A stretch of DNA of 64,000 nucleotides from Solibaculum_A intestinale (GTDB taxonomy: Bacteria > Bacillota > Clostridia > Oscillospirales > Acutalibacteraceae). Positions 1 through 7,850 of the stretch are shown in pieces. The notes under the pieces were generated by a model that did no database searches, was not told the DNA's origin, and was given only the letters and a program-made list of their open reading frames with translations. The translations under genes were made by a program, and so were the position numbers. The stretch is from NCBI RefSeq assembly GCF_040096205.1, contig NZ_JBBMFD010000005.1:1-64000 (forward strand). The letters are read 5' to 3'. Positions within the stretch are counted from its first letter, which is position 1; every line of letters begins with the position of its first letter.

Positions 1-77
1 CGATCTCTCGCCACGAGGGCGAGCATCACCACCATACTGCACAGCGCCCGCATGAGCTTTGTTGCAGTATTCGCCAT
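1..77 (-). CDS. Secreted protein, N-terminal fragment cut by window edge
   Basis: An ATG on the minus strand at 77 follows an AGGAG ribosome binding site and opens a frame reading MANTATKLMRALCSMVV and on to the window edge. The basic start followed by a hydrophobic run looks like a signal peptide. It lies only 15 bases after the stop of the NEAT surface protein gene, so the two are probably co-transcribed. Clostridial NEAT genes often sit in runs with further NEAT proteins, haem ABC transporters or sortases, but with 25 residues visible the product cannot be named. Confidence 0.6.
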   Translation of the reverse strand, partial: MANTATKLMRALCSMVVMLALVARD

Positions 78-92
78 GTTAGGTTCTCCTTT

Positions 93-3000
93 TTAGGCTT
101 CTTTGGATCTGCGCTTTCTGGTAACCAGGGTTACTCCCATCATACCCGCAGCGGCCAGAGCGAGCAGGGCGATGGCTCCCATATTGGAAGCGCTGCCGGT
201 CTGCGGACTGGTGATGCTGTTCTGGTTTGCGTTCCCCACGGCCCCACTGTTTTCCGCATCGGTGATGGCGCTGCCCTTTTCGACCAAGGCATAGTTTCCA
301 GCAGATTTCGTGTTGACGGTATAGTAGCCGTTCTCTACCATACCCTTTACCAGGATCTTGTTTGCATCCGCCATACGGTATACCGCTACATTCGCGGAAT
401 CATAACCCGCTGTGATCGGGAAGCGGATGCTCACCGTACCGTTGGGGGCTATTTCCTTGCCTTTTGCATCGAAGAACTTGACATCATAGAGTTTAAATTT
501 CTTGCCCACATCGCTGAGGGAAGCAACGGTGCTGTCATAGTCCGCCCCCTTCGTGATTTCCAAAACGACAATCTGTACGCCTTGCGCAAACACGCCTTTG
601 TCTGCATGGACCTTCACGCCGGTTGCATCGTCGGTGTAATCCACCGCAGGAGACGGTTCGGTCGGCTTTTCAGGTTCAAAATCTTCTTCACTGGCCGTTT
701 TCAAGCTGGACCAGTCGATTTTCATCAACACATCCTGATCGCCGTTTCCTTCTGCAATCGCTTCCATAATGGGAACAAATACATGAAGAGGAACAAACCC
801 GTCGGTATCGGCAATTGCGGTGGGCACCAATTCAAATCTTACCAAATCCGGATACAAGTTATTTTTATCATTGTATTGGTCGATTACATCTGTTCCGTCA
901 GCATTTTTCTGCGTAGTAAGAACTTCTGACGGAATCCGTTCTCCTTGGGGAAGTCCATTTTCGGCATAGGTATAGCCATCTGCATAGTAGGACAGATCCC
1001 TTAAGTATCCAAACTGATTATTGATAGCCAACCCCTTAAAATCCAACTCAATGTAATACTTGCCGTCTTTTACTTCCAATTTTACCGTATGATTTATGGC
1101 GTTGTCAGACATGGACTTCTGGCCGCGGTTTGTTTTGTACATATCAACGTACAAGGAATAAATACCGTCTTCGAGGTTGTCTTTATCTAAGGGCTCGTCT
1201 GATTTTTCTTCCAAAGCATCCATTGCATTTGCCAGGGCGGTAATCTGATCGGCTACATCTTGCTCGGAAGCAGCCGGATTGTTGTATACAGTTTCAGCTT
1301 CTTCAATTGCCTTCTGTAAAGTGTTGTAGGTAGTGTCCGTGTAATTGTCCTTTTCAATTGCTTTTGCTTCATCGATTATATCTTTCAAAGCTTGTTTATC
1401 AACCGTCGGCTTTGCATCCTCCAGGCTGTCTAAAACCTGATTCAATACAGCAATTTGGGCATTTACAGCATCCTGAGAAGCCTCTGGGTTATTGTATACG
1501 CCTTCCGCCTCTGCAATCGCATTTTCGAGTTTTGTTCTGGAGGCATCTGTCAAATCTCTGTCCAAAGCTGCTTTGGCCTGGTTAATGGTTTCCAGCAGTA
1601 CGGATTTATTTACTTCATCGCTTGGGTTTAAGCCGTCCAAGGCTTCTTTTAACTTAGTATAGTTCTCTTTGTTGTACTCTCCAGAAGCATAAACGTCATT
1701 ATACACTGCTTCCAAAGCCGCGATTTTATCTGCATCGTATAACGCGCGCTGCGCTTTGCTGCAGAGGATATCAGCAATTTCATCCATGGTACTCTCGCAC
1801 ATTGCGGAGTAAGTGCTGTCCGGTGAAGATTGATACAAAGCGTTTAACGCATCGTAAGCGGCGTCTACTTCATAGATGGTGGCGTTGGGATTTCTTTTCA
1901 CCTTTTTTGCCTGGGCAAGAGCTTCTTCCAAGGCAGCAAACCACTCGTCGGTATAGTCAACGTCAGAAAGATCCTGGTCCATTAACTCAATCAGCTGATT
2001 GAGTTCCGATTTGTCAACATCCAGTTCACCGACTCTTTTGGCATTTTCGTAATCAACCTGGACATAGGCTTCATCACTGCCGACATAGTTTCCATTCTTG
2101 TCGTAGATATAGTAGCTGAACTTCACGCTTTCCTTGTCGGATTGTTCCGGATAATCTACATAGAACCTTTTTGTGATGGTGGCGGTTCCTCCGTCTTCTG
2201 TCTGAACTTCTTCAGTTAAATCTGACATACTGGTAACATCGCCAAGAGTATTGGAGATTCTGAACCAATTGTCAGCCAAAGGATTCTGGGCGTTTTGGTT
2301 TACATCTATAAACAGTTTCGGAAGCTGATAGTAAATCTCAAGGGAAGCGCCTTCAAGTCTGCCATTCTCAGCACCGGTGTAAGCGTCCAATTTATCTGTT
2401 TTTACAAAATTGCCGTCTTCCGTCTTGTCATAGAACTGGAGGCCCACTTCATATTTGCCGTCCTCTTCGATGACAACGCGCAATTTCTGCATGTTGTCTA
2501 ATACGTTCTTTGCCTGTAAATAGTATTCACGGCACTTGATTTCATCTTTTTTATAAATGCTGCTCATTTTTGATGAAATGAAACAGCTTTCTGCATTACG
2601 GTAGACCTCTGAAGTATACTCATCCTGATTCAGAGCCTGAAACTGTTCATATAAATCCTGGTACAGCTTGGAATATGGTTGTGCATTATTCGTGCGCGTC
2701 ATCGTGGTAATGATTTCGTCAAGTTCTTTTGACAGATCATATACGTCCTGATCTGTACAATACTCTGTATCAATAAATGCTAAAATTTCCTCAATTTTAC
2801 TCTGCAAAGCCTTCCAGCTTTCATCCGTAAAATCGCCCTGGTCTTGTTTTGCATAGTTGGAGGCGACGTTTTTGAGGTTGCTTTTTCGTTCATAATAAGT
2901 CCTCGAATCATAGGAAGAAGAGAAATGGGCATTGATCCAATAAAAATCATCGTCCGTAGAAGATTCCTTTGTCAGCAGCATTTTAGCGTCGAACAGGTTT

Positions 3001-3680
3001 CTTTCATAAATTTTTTCATAATCATCTGTATAGATGATTTCGCTGGTTTGATTGCTGAACTGCTCCACATAAAATGCAGCCAGCTCTTTGCCCTCCAATT
3101 TTCTCGCTTTGGTAAAATCGAAACCAAGACGAACGCCTGTTTCTGCATAACCCATTGCATCAACCACCGTGCACAGCCAGACAACTGGGTCGGGAGAAGA
3201 AAGCGGGAAGCTGATCTGGGATGGATAAATACCGTCATAAAAGCTTTCTACGCTTACATCATGGCGATTGTTGTCCTTACCATGAATCCAATCGTCATAA
3301 TCTTCCTTATTTTCGTAATAGTACATTTTTGTTAAATGGCCGATACCGCCGTTGTATGCCATTTCGTGGAACTGTACCTTTGCAGTCAATTCGCCATCGG
3401 GACTCAGCATGATATAAGCCGTATGACTTAAAGCATCGTTGCCCATTGAGTAAGTGTCCTCTACATCGGCATTATATAAATATGCCGGTACTTCCAAGAC
3501 TGCATAGTAATAGTCCTCTTGGTATGCTTCTTTATTCAGCGGTTCTGTTGGAATCTTTGCAGGCGGGAGAGCCTCCGCATCCTCCGCAGACACATTTGCA
3601 ATTCCCAGGCTCATCACCATCATCATAGCTAGCAGCAGCGCCAGGCTCCGCTTAAGCCACGACTGTTTTGTCGTTGTCAT
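93..3680 (-). CDS. NEAT- and FIVAR-domain cell-wall surface protein with SPQTG sorting signal
   Basis: A 1195-residue secreted protein with an N-terminal signal peptide (about residues 1-32). A NEAT-like domain covers about 50-190 and a clearer NEAT domain about 830-990 (motif SMSDNAINHTVKLEV, followed by a YY...Y cluster). A further beta-rich, NEAT-like stretch lies at about 400-550. Helical FIVAR-type repeats of about 65 residues (YNNPEAS / YNNPAAS signatures) fill 560-820. The C-terminus has SPQTG, a hydrophobic helix and RKRRSKEA, a sortase sorting signal like the S/P-PxTG signals used by clostridial class B/D sortases. NEAT domains bind haem or haemoproteins, so the likely role is haem capture at the cell wall. 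The ATG at 3680 follows GGAGG. Two GTTAG-N6-CTAAC operators lie upstream and match the one at the DtxR-like regulator gene. Which NEAT copies bind haem is not clear from sequence alone. Confidence 0.88.
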   Translation of the reverse strand: MTTTKQSWLKRSLALLLAMMMVMSLGIANVSAEDAEALPPAKIPTEPLNKEAYQEDYYYAVLEVPAYLYNADVEDTYSMGNDALSHTAYIMLSPDGELTAKVQFHEMAYNGGIGHLTKMYYYENKEDYDDWIHGKDNNRHDVSVESFYDGIYPSQISFPLSSPDPVVWLCTVVDAMGYAETGVRLGFDFTKARKLEGKELAAFYVEQFSNQTSEIIYTDDYEKIYERNLFDAKMLLTKESSTDDDFYWINAHFSSSYDSRTYYERKSNLKNVASNYAKQDQGDFTDESWKALQSKIEEILAFIDTEYCTDQDVYDLSKELDEIITTMTRTNNAQPYSKLYQDLYEQFQALNQDEYTSEVYRNAESCFISSKMSSIYKKDEIKCREYYLQAKNVLDNMQKLRVVIEEDGKYEVGLQFYDKTEDGNFVKTDKLDAYTGAENGRLEGASLEIYYQLPKLFIDVNQNAQNPLADNWFRISNTLGDVTSMSDLTEEVQTEDGGTATITKRFYVDYPEQSDKESVKFSYYIYDKNGNYVGSDEAYVQVDYENAKRVGELDVDKSELNQLIELMDQDLSDVDYTDEWFAALEEALAQAKKVKRNPNATIYEVDAAYDALNALYQSSPDSTYSAMCESTMDEIADILCSKAQRALYDADKIAALEAVYNDVYASGEYNKENYTKLKEALDGLNPSDEVNKSVLLETINQAKAALDRDLTDASRTKLENAIAEAEGVYNNPEASQDAVNAQIAVLNQVLDSLEDAKPTVDKQALKDIIDEAKAIEKDNYTDTTYNTLQKAIEEAETVYNNPAASEQDVADQITALANAMDALEEKSDEPLDKDNLEDGIYSLYVDMYKTNRGQKSMSDNAINHTVKLEVKDGKYYIELDFKGLAINNQFGYLRDLSYYADGYTYAENGLPQGERIPSEVLTTQKNADGTDVIDQYNDKNNLYPDLVRFELVPTAIADTDGFVPLHVFVPIMEAIAEGNGDQDVLMKIDWSSLKTASEEDFEPEKPTEPSPAVDYTDDATGVKVHADKGVFAQGVQIVVLEITKGADYDSTVASLSDVGKKFKLYDVKFFDAKGKEIAPNGTVSIRFPITAGYDSANVAVYRMADANKILVKGMVENGYYTVNTKSAGNYALVEKGSAITDAENSGAVGNANQNSITSPQTGSASNMGAIALLALAAAGMMGVTLVTRKRRSKEA

Positions 3681-3733
3681 TGTAAAAACCTCCGTTTCTC
3701 ATGTTCCCCTCGGTTGGGGAGGACGACAACTTG

Positions 3734-3749
3734 GTTAGTGAAAACTAAC
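3734..3749. promoter_or_regulatory. GTTAG-N6-CTAAC operator, proximal to NEAT gene
   Basis: An inverted repeat GTTAGTGAAAACTAAC, 54-69 bases upstream of the NEAT gene start. The arms and six-base spacing are the same as in the copies at 3909 and 5337. It is probably bound by the DtxR-like regulator encoded next door, which would make the surface protein metal- or haem-regulated (inference). Confidence 0.65.
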
Positions 3750-3774
3750 TATCAAGGAAATGAAGATTGCCGTT

Positions 3775-3801
3775 TTACGGCGAACGGTCTATTTGGATCA
3801 T
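3775..3801 (-). CDS. Possible 8-residue leader peptide (MIQIDRSP)
   Basis: A very strong Shine-Dalgarno sequence (GAAGGAGG) at normal spacing precedes an ATG and only eight codons, MIQIDRSP, then TAA. The stop is inside a small hairpin (GCCGT-AAA-ACGGC). It sits in the leader of the NEAT gene between the two operators. It could be a regulatory leader peptide or the remnant start of a lost gene. Nothing resembling a known attenuator run of codons is present. Confidence 0.35.
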   Translation of the reverse strand: MIQIDRSP

Positions 3802-3908
3802 GTGTTCCTCCTTCTGTTTCAATCTGGTCAGTGGACTGAGCTGCTCGCTCACTCACCCTGATATCTATGGACACGCTTTGCATTGATCTCGATGCCTGCC
3901 GTTTGCAA

Positions 3909-3924
3909 GTTAGTAAAAACTAAC
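3909..3924. promoter_or_regulatory. GTTAG-N6-CTAAC operator, distal to NEAT gene
   Basis: Second copy of the inverted repeat (GTTAGTAAAAACTAAC) about 230 bases upstream of the NEAT gene. The arms and spacing are the same as at 3734 and at the regulator promoter. A duplicated site upstream of one gene suggests cooperative binding or two promoters. Confidence 0.6.
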
Positions 3925-4257
3925 CAAGTCTCGAAAAAATGGCCCCTTACGGAGCATCTTTGAAGTGGTTATTGATTATGATGGGCTTTTATTTCGTTAT
4001 GGAAAACACATTCCAATAAAACAATGAAAGTCTTCCGCTATTTCGAAGAAATTGGCTGTTTTCTATATTTCGCCCTTCGAGATTTTGCCTTTATATTGCC
4101 CTTAGAGGCGTCTTTGAGCTATTAAAAATTTACACAGGCCTGGCGGCAAACGTCAAAACCTTACGCGGATTTGATCTGCATTTATCTTTGAGAATTCCGC
4201 AATTTCCCTAAAGCATCCTCAGTATACCGATTTGCCTTTTTCCTGTCAATCAATTTT

Positions 4258-4354
4258 TTGTACCAAACCTGGGCCAAACAGTCTTTTCTGACCTCAAAAA
4301 ACGCTGTCAGCCCCTATCAATCCCCAAAATCAAATTGTACCAACTATGGTTCAA
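4258..4354. repeat. Two TTGNNCCA-N4-TGGNNCAA inverted repeats
   Basis: Two dyads, at 4258-4277 (TTGTACCA-AACC-TGGGCCAA) and 4335-4354 (TTGTACCA-ACTA-TGGTTCAA), share a left arm and spacing and start 77 bases apart. They lie just beyond the 3' end of the DtxR-like regulator gene, in the 0.7-kb gap before the NEAT gene (3681-4387). They look like binding sites for a second, unidentified regulator. No gene is convincing in this gap apart from the 8-codon leader frame. Confidence 0.45.
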
Positions 4355-4387
4355 AAAAATTTCAATTCGCCGTTGACAGCTCTGTTT

Positions 4388-5227
4388 TCAATGGATAAAC
4401 AAGGCGAAAACCGCCATGCTCTCCGGCATATGGAAGTCCCCCACGCTGCACTGCATTTTCAGGCAGACGCTGCCGTGGAGCAAGGTATCCCGGCCTTTCC
4501 CCATGGAAATAAAGTCCAGCGCCGTTATCGGGAAGTACACATATCGTCCGTCGATCCCACCGTCTCGAAACTCCCCGTCACGGAGGTACTGCAGCTTGTT
4601 GACCCGGCCCTCCATCTTTTTTCCACTGGACATGGATTCGGCGGACACTGTTTTCGCCGTCAGATATATCAGCCCTTCGTGATTTTTTACGATCAGCTCA
4701 CAGGGATTCTCAAACCCACGATTTGCCATGGAGAGGTTGTTGCTGTTTTTGATTTGCTCCCGGTAGATGATAAACGGGAAGTAGTAACTGCCGTCCTTCA
4801 GGTGGTCGCATATCTCGCGCCCGCTGAAATTGCGGCGTCCCGCAAAAATCTCTTTCAGGTGCATTCGGCTCTCCTGCTCGGCCAGCCGCTCCATGAATTC
4901 GTCGGAAAAACCTGCCGCCAGCGCCCGCAGTACGTTTTCCTTGATTTGAGCGGGTGGGATATCCTGATATTGCATGTACTGCTCCAGAAAGTTCCGCTTG
5001 TGCAGAAGCTCCTGCGCTACGCTTTGCCCCGCAGCGGTCAGCGCCGATTTTCGCGCTTCCACACGCTCCATCAGCGCCAACTCGTCCAGGCTGTCGAGCA
5101 CATGGGTCAGCGTGGACTTTGGTTTATTCAGATATCGGGCGGCCTCGGTCACCGTCCGCTTTTTTGGCTCCGCCTCCAGGAAGTACAGCAAAAGCTGGAT
5201 CTGGATGCCGGAAAGATTTTCGGACAT
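4388..5227 (-). CDS. DtxR-like winged-helix regulator with unusual C-terminal domain
   Basis: A 279-residue protein starting MSENLSG after AGGAAGAAGGG. An upstream in-frame start exists but lacks a binding site. Residues about 8-65 form a winged helix (TVTEAARYLNKPKSTLTHVLDSL, wing ending LTAAGQSVA). The next helix, LLHKRNFLEQYMQYQDIPP...SDEFMERL, matches the DtxR/MntR dimerisation region. The position where DtxR proteins have the ligand-bearing LEH motif reads ALAA, and the C-terminal about 150 residues are not the usual SH3/FeoA-like domain. A long perfect palindrome in its own promoter (5331-5358) and related sites before the NEAT gene suggest autoregulation and control of the surface locus. 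A MarR-type assignment is the alternative. Confidence 0.72.
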   Translation of the reverse strand: MSENLSGIQIQLLLYFLEAEPKKRTVTEAARYLNKPKSTLTHVLDSLDELALMERVEARKSALTAAGQSVAQELLHKRNFLEQYMQYQDIPPAQIKENVLRALAAGFSDEFMERLAEQESRMHLKEIFAGRRNFSGREICDHLKDGSYYFPFIIYREQIKNSNNLSMANRGFENPCELIVKNHEGLIYLTAKTVSAESMSSGKKMEGRVNKLQYLRDGEFRDGGIDGRYVYFPITALDFISMGKGRDTLLHGSVCLKMQCSVGDFHMPESMAVFALFIH

Positions 5228-5330
5228 AAAAAATCCCTTCTTCCTGTTTTTAACACACAAAAACCAAGCCTGTCCGCTTTTCCATGCGCACCGGCTCCAT
5301 TTTACATACACACTTTCAGGCTGTAGGGAA

Positions 5331-5358
5331 ATTTTAGTTAGCCATGGCTAACTAAAAT
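5331..5358. promoter_or_regulatory. 28-bp perfect palindromic operator at regulator promoter
   Basis: A perfect 28-base palindrome with core TTAGTTAG-CCATGG-CTAACTAA, about 105 bases upstream of the DtxR-like regulator start. It resembles DtxR/IdeR boxes in its TTAG/CTAA arms but has wider spacing. The GTTAG-N6-CTAAC core recurs twice before the NEAT gene. Probable autoregulatory site. Confidence 0.75.
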
Positions 5359-5519
5359 GAATATATCACACCTTGCGGTGGTTGTCAAGTATTTCCGGTT
5401 ATGGTTTCCTTTCCAGCCCTGCATGCTACCGCATTCCCTCCTCCTGATTTTCGCGCTAACAGACAGAGTCGGTGCTTGGATTTGTCATGATCCACGGCTG
5501 CTTTACGAAGACCGGCTTC

Positions 5520-6240
5520 TTGAAGGAAAGGGACGGACCGGTGTTTGTCGTTGATACGCAGGTCATCGATGATGCCCAGCTATTTTTTGTCGCCTTTGTC
5601 TGTGCCGTTCAATTCGTTTACAATAAGGAAAGCACAGTCCGGTTTCAAGACATGGAGGCTTCACGGAAGCTTGTAGCCGGGACCGGTCAGAAATACACGG
5701 TCTTAGAAGCCGCCGTGTCAAAGGGGAGTACCATGTCGCAAGACCGAACATCATCCGCAGATTCCGGTTGTCTAGGCCGTCCAGCATCTCCTTCGTTTCC
5801 TTGCCCCTGAGTTCGGAAACATACTTATGGGCTTCCCCCAAGATAGAGAAACTCGCTGCACAGGCCTACCGGCGATTCCCGCCGCTCTTTAAACAACGCC
5901 TTGATCTGGTCCATACTTTGGGCGATACCGCTGCAAAAGATGTTCCTGCTTCTCGTGGTCAAAACCAGGATAGGAAGCAGCCTATGGGTAGCGCGATATT
6001 GAAAGCCTCGTCAATAAGCGGGTAGGCCGGAGCCGCCAGCCGACCTTTGTATTTCCGGTCGGCTACAAGGTACGGTATTTGGATCAGCTGCCTGTAAAGC
6101 ATGCCGACGAGGTAAGTTGGGAGTTTTGCCGCTGTCCGGAATACAGCAGAACAGGGCCGCCTTTCGCCCGCTCGTTTCCTCCAGATGGAGATCATCGGTA
6201 TAGGGCGGACGATCTGCGGTAGGCTGAAAGCTGACATTCT
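5520..6240 (-). pseudogene. Decayed VirD4/TraG-type conjugative coupling protein
   Basis: Minus-strand fragments in different frames line up, in the right order, with the C-terminal half of conjugative coupling ATPases. They are YLVGMLYRQL...ADRKYKGRL...LIDEAFNIALP (about 6135-5970), TRSRNIFCSGIAQSMDQIKALFK then FLYLGG (about 5955-5830) and HKYVSELRGKET...LDNR (about 5830-5760). Several frameshifts and stops separate them, so this is a dead relic of an integrative conjugative element. Sequence down to about 5520 has no readable match and the 5' half of the gene is gone. It lies beside tRNA-Tyr, a usual insertion target. Confidence 0.72.
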
Positions 6241-6359
6241 AACACTTGATCCGCAGGAAATGCTTCTAAAGTATCTCGCCCAAACCTACTCAATGATTTT
6301 ACAATAACCATATTGAACCTTTGTAATGTTCCATCTCGAATCATCTTCACATATCCTGG
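6235..6359 (-). pseudogene. Serine recombinase fragment
   Basis: A minus-strand frame reads PGYVKMIRDG...FNMVIVKSLSRFGRDTLE, matching the conserved VVKxLSRFGRD block of resolvase/invertase-type serine recombinases (family knowledge). Only about 40 residues survive. The N-terminal catalytic serine region and the DNA-binding part are missing. It directly abuts the TraG relic and is probably the integrase remnant of the same element. The remaining AT-rich stretch up to the tRNA terminator at 6514 holds nothing recognisable. Confidence 0.65.
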
Positions 6360-6513
6360 ATGATTTTAATTCGAATTCCAGAACCTATATCAAAGCAATC
6401 CCTTATGAACGTCCAATTTGTATTTTCCCTCAGATAAAATATAACAAAAAGCTGCCTTTCGATTTCTTGAAAAGTAGCTTCTAACTTGGAAAGTAGAACG
6501 ATTTAAAAGAAAA

Positions 6514-6542
6514 GAGTCTGAACGCGAATTGCGTCCAGACTC
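6514..6542 (-). terminator. Intrinsic terminator after tRNA-Tyr
   Basis: On the minus strand GAGTCTGGACGC-AATTC-GCGTTCAGACTC folds into a hairpin followed by TTTTCTTTT. It lies just downstream of the tRNA-Thr/tRNA-Tyr pair. An almost identical hairpin follows tRNA-Arg at 29461. Confidence 0.85.
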
Positions 6543-6546
6543 AGTC

Positions 6547-6631
6547 TGGTGGGGAGAGATGGATTCGAACCATCGAAGTCACTGACAACAGATTTACAGT
6601 CTGCCCCCTTTGGCCACTCGGGAATCTCCCC
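6547..6631 (-). tRNA. tRNA-Tyr (GTA)
   Basis: An 85-base type II tRNA with acceptor GGGGAGA/TCTCCCC, anticodon loop CTGTAAA with GTA, a long variable arm, T-loop GGTTCGAATCC and an encoded CCA. Confidence 0.95.
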
Positions 6632-6670
6632 ATATTCAGTTGTTTCGCACGCCTGGTTTTGGAAAGCAGG

Positions 6671-6746
6671 TGGAGCTGGTGGACGGACTTGAACCCCCGA
6701 CCTGCTGATTACAAATCAGCTGCTCTACCAACTGAGCTACACCAGC
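6671..6746 (-). tRNA. tRNA-Thr (TGT)
   Basis: A 76-base tRNA with acceptor GCTGGTG/CACCAGC, anticodon loop TTTGTAA with TGT, T-arm GGGGGTTCAAGTCC and an encoded CCA. It is 39 bases upstream of tRNA-Tyr in the same transcript. Confidence 0.95.
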
Positions 6747-6846
6747 ACAATGGCGACGTGTCATAATATAGCATAACAAACGCGCCCTTGTCAACACCTT
6801 TTGATAAAATTATGCAGTTTTTGTCTTTGTTTTTTTCGCGCGCAGA

Positions 6847-7710
6847 TTATTCCTTTTGCGCGGCAGGCTCGGGTTCCTCCTTGCGGATTTTTCCCCGTCC
6901 ATCCTTGATGATTTTCACATCCTTACGGGAATATGCGCGGGGCAATGCTTCCCGCTGCTGGTCCAGACGCACCTTCAGCTGGCCGGTGAGAAGGCTGACC
7001 TCCTCCACCATCCCCCTGCCTTCCGGCGTGGCGACAATAGCGCCTACCCGGGGTGTAATGCGCAGCAGGTCGTCGTAGGCGTTCTGCTCGTACTTTAGGC
7101 AGCACATCAGCCGCCCGCAGGTCCCCGAAATTTTCACCGGATTGAGGCTCAACCCCTGCTCCTTGGCCATCTTGATGGATACCGGCTGAAACTCTCCCAA
7201 AAAGGAGGAGCAGCAGAAAGGCCGCCCGCAGATACCCATGCCGCCGAGCATTTTCGACTCGTCGCGTACGCCGATCTGGCGCAACTCAATGCGGGTGCGG
7301 AAAACCGAAGCCAAATCCTTTACCAGCTCCCGGAAGTCCACCCGGCCGTCCGCGGTAAAATAGAACAGAATTTTCGAATTGTCAAAGGTGTATTCCACGT
7401 CGATGAGCTTCATGCCCAGCTTGTGGTCTGCGATTTTTTTCAGGCAGATGCGAAACGCTTCCTTTTCCTTGCGGGAATTCTCCGCCACCCGTTTCAGGTC
7501 CTCCTCCGTGGCGGCCCGCATCACGGGCTTTAAGGGCTTGACGATGGTGGAGTCGTCCACCTCCCGGTTGGGCATGGCGACTTCGCCGCACTCGACTCCC
7601 CGGGCGGTTTCCACAATCACCCGCTGGGACAGGGAAAACGTTTCCCCGTTGGGATCGAAATAATAAATCTTGCCGACGGTTTTGAACCGGACACCGATCA
7701 CTTCAGCCAT
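6847..7710 (-). CDS. ricT: RicT/YaaT, PSP1-domain regulatory iron-sulfur protein
   Basis: A 287-residue PSP1 (YaaT) family protein. In Bacillus subtilis RicT acts with RicA and RicF in a Fe-S complex that supports RNase Y-dependent mRNA processing and sporulation. The cysteine-rich centre (CGRPFCCSSF and CGRLMCC, about residues 160-210) holds the conserved cysteines. The start MAEVIG at 7710 follows GGAGGAACAA; an upstream in-frame codon has no binding site. It is the last gene of a leftward cluster with holB and darA, the usual yaaQ-holB-yaaT order of Firmicutes. Confidence 0.92.
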   Translation of the reverse strand: MAEVIGVRFKTVGKIYYFDPNGETFSLSQRVIVETARGVECGEVAMPNREVDDSTIVKPLKPVMRAATEEDLKRVAENSRKEKEAFRICLKKIADHKLGMKLIDVEYTFDNSKILFYFTADGRVDFRELVKDLASVFRTRIELRQIGVRDESKMLGGMGICGRPFCCSSFLGEFQPVSIKMAKEQGLSLNPVKISGTCGRLMCCLKYEQNAYDDLLRITPRVGAIVATPEGRGMVEEVSLLTGQLKVRLDQQREALPRAYSRKDVKIIKDGRGKIRKEEPEPAAQKE

Positions 7711-7850
7711 TTGTTCCTCCAGACTGTTTATCCATCGCGTTTGCAAAAAAACGCGCACTTGAAAGCGAAAAAACCGCCCTTTTTGGGCCGCGTCTTATTA
7801 TACCGGATTCCTCCGCTTTTTACAAGGAGGATTTTGCCGGAAAACAAAGG

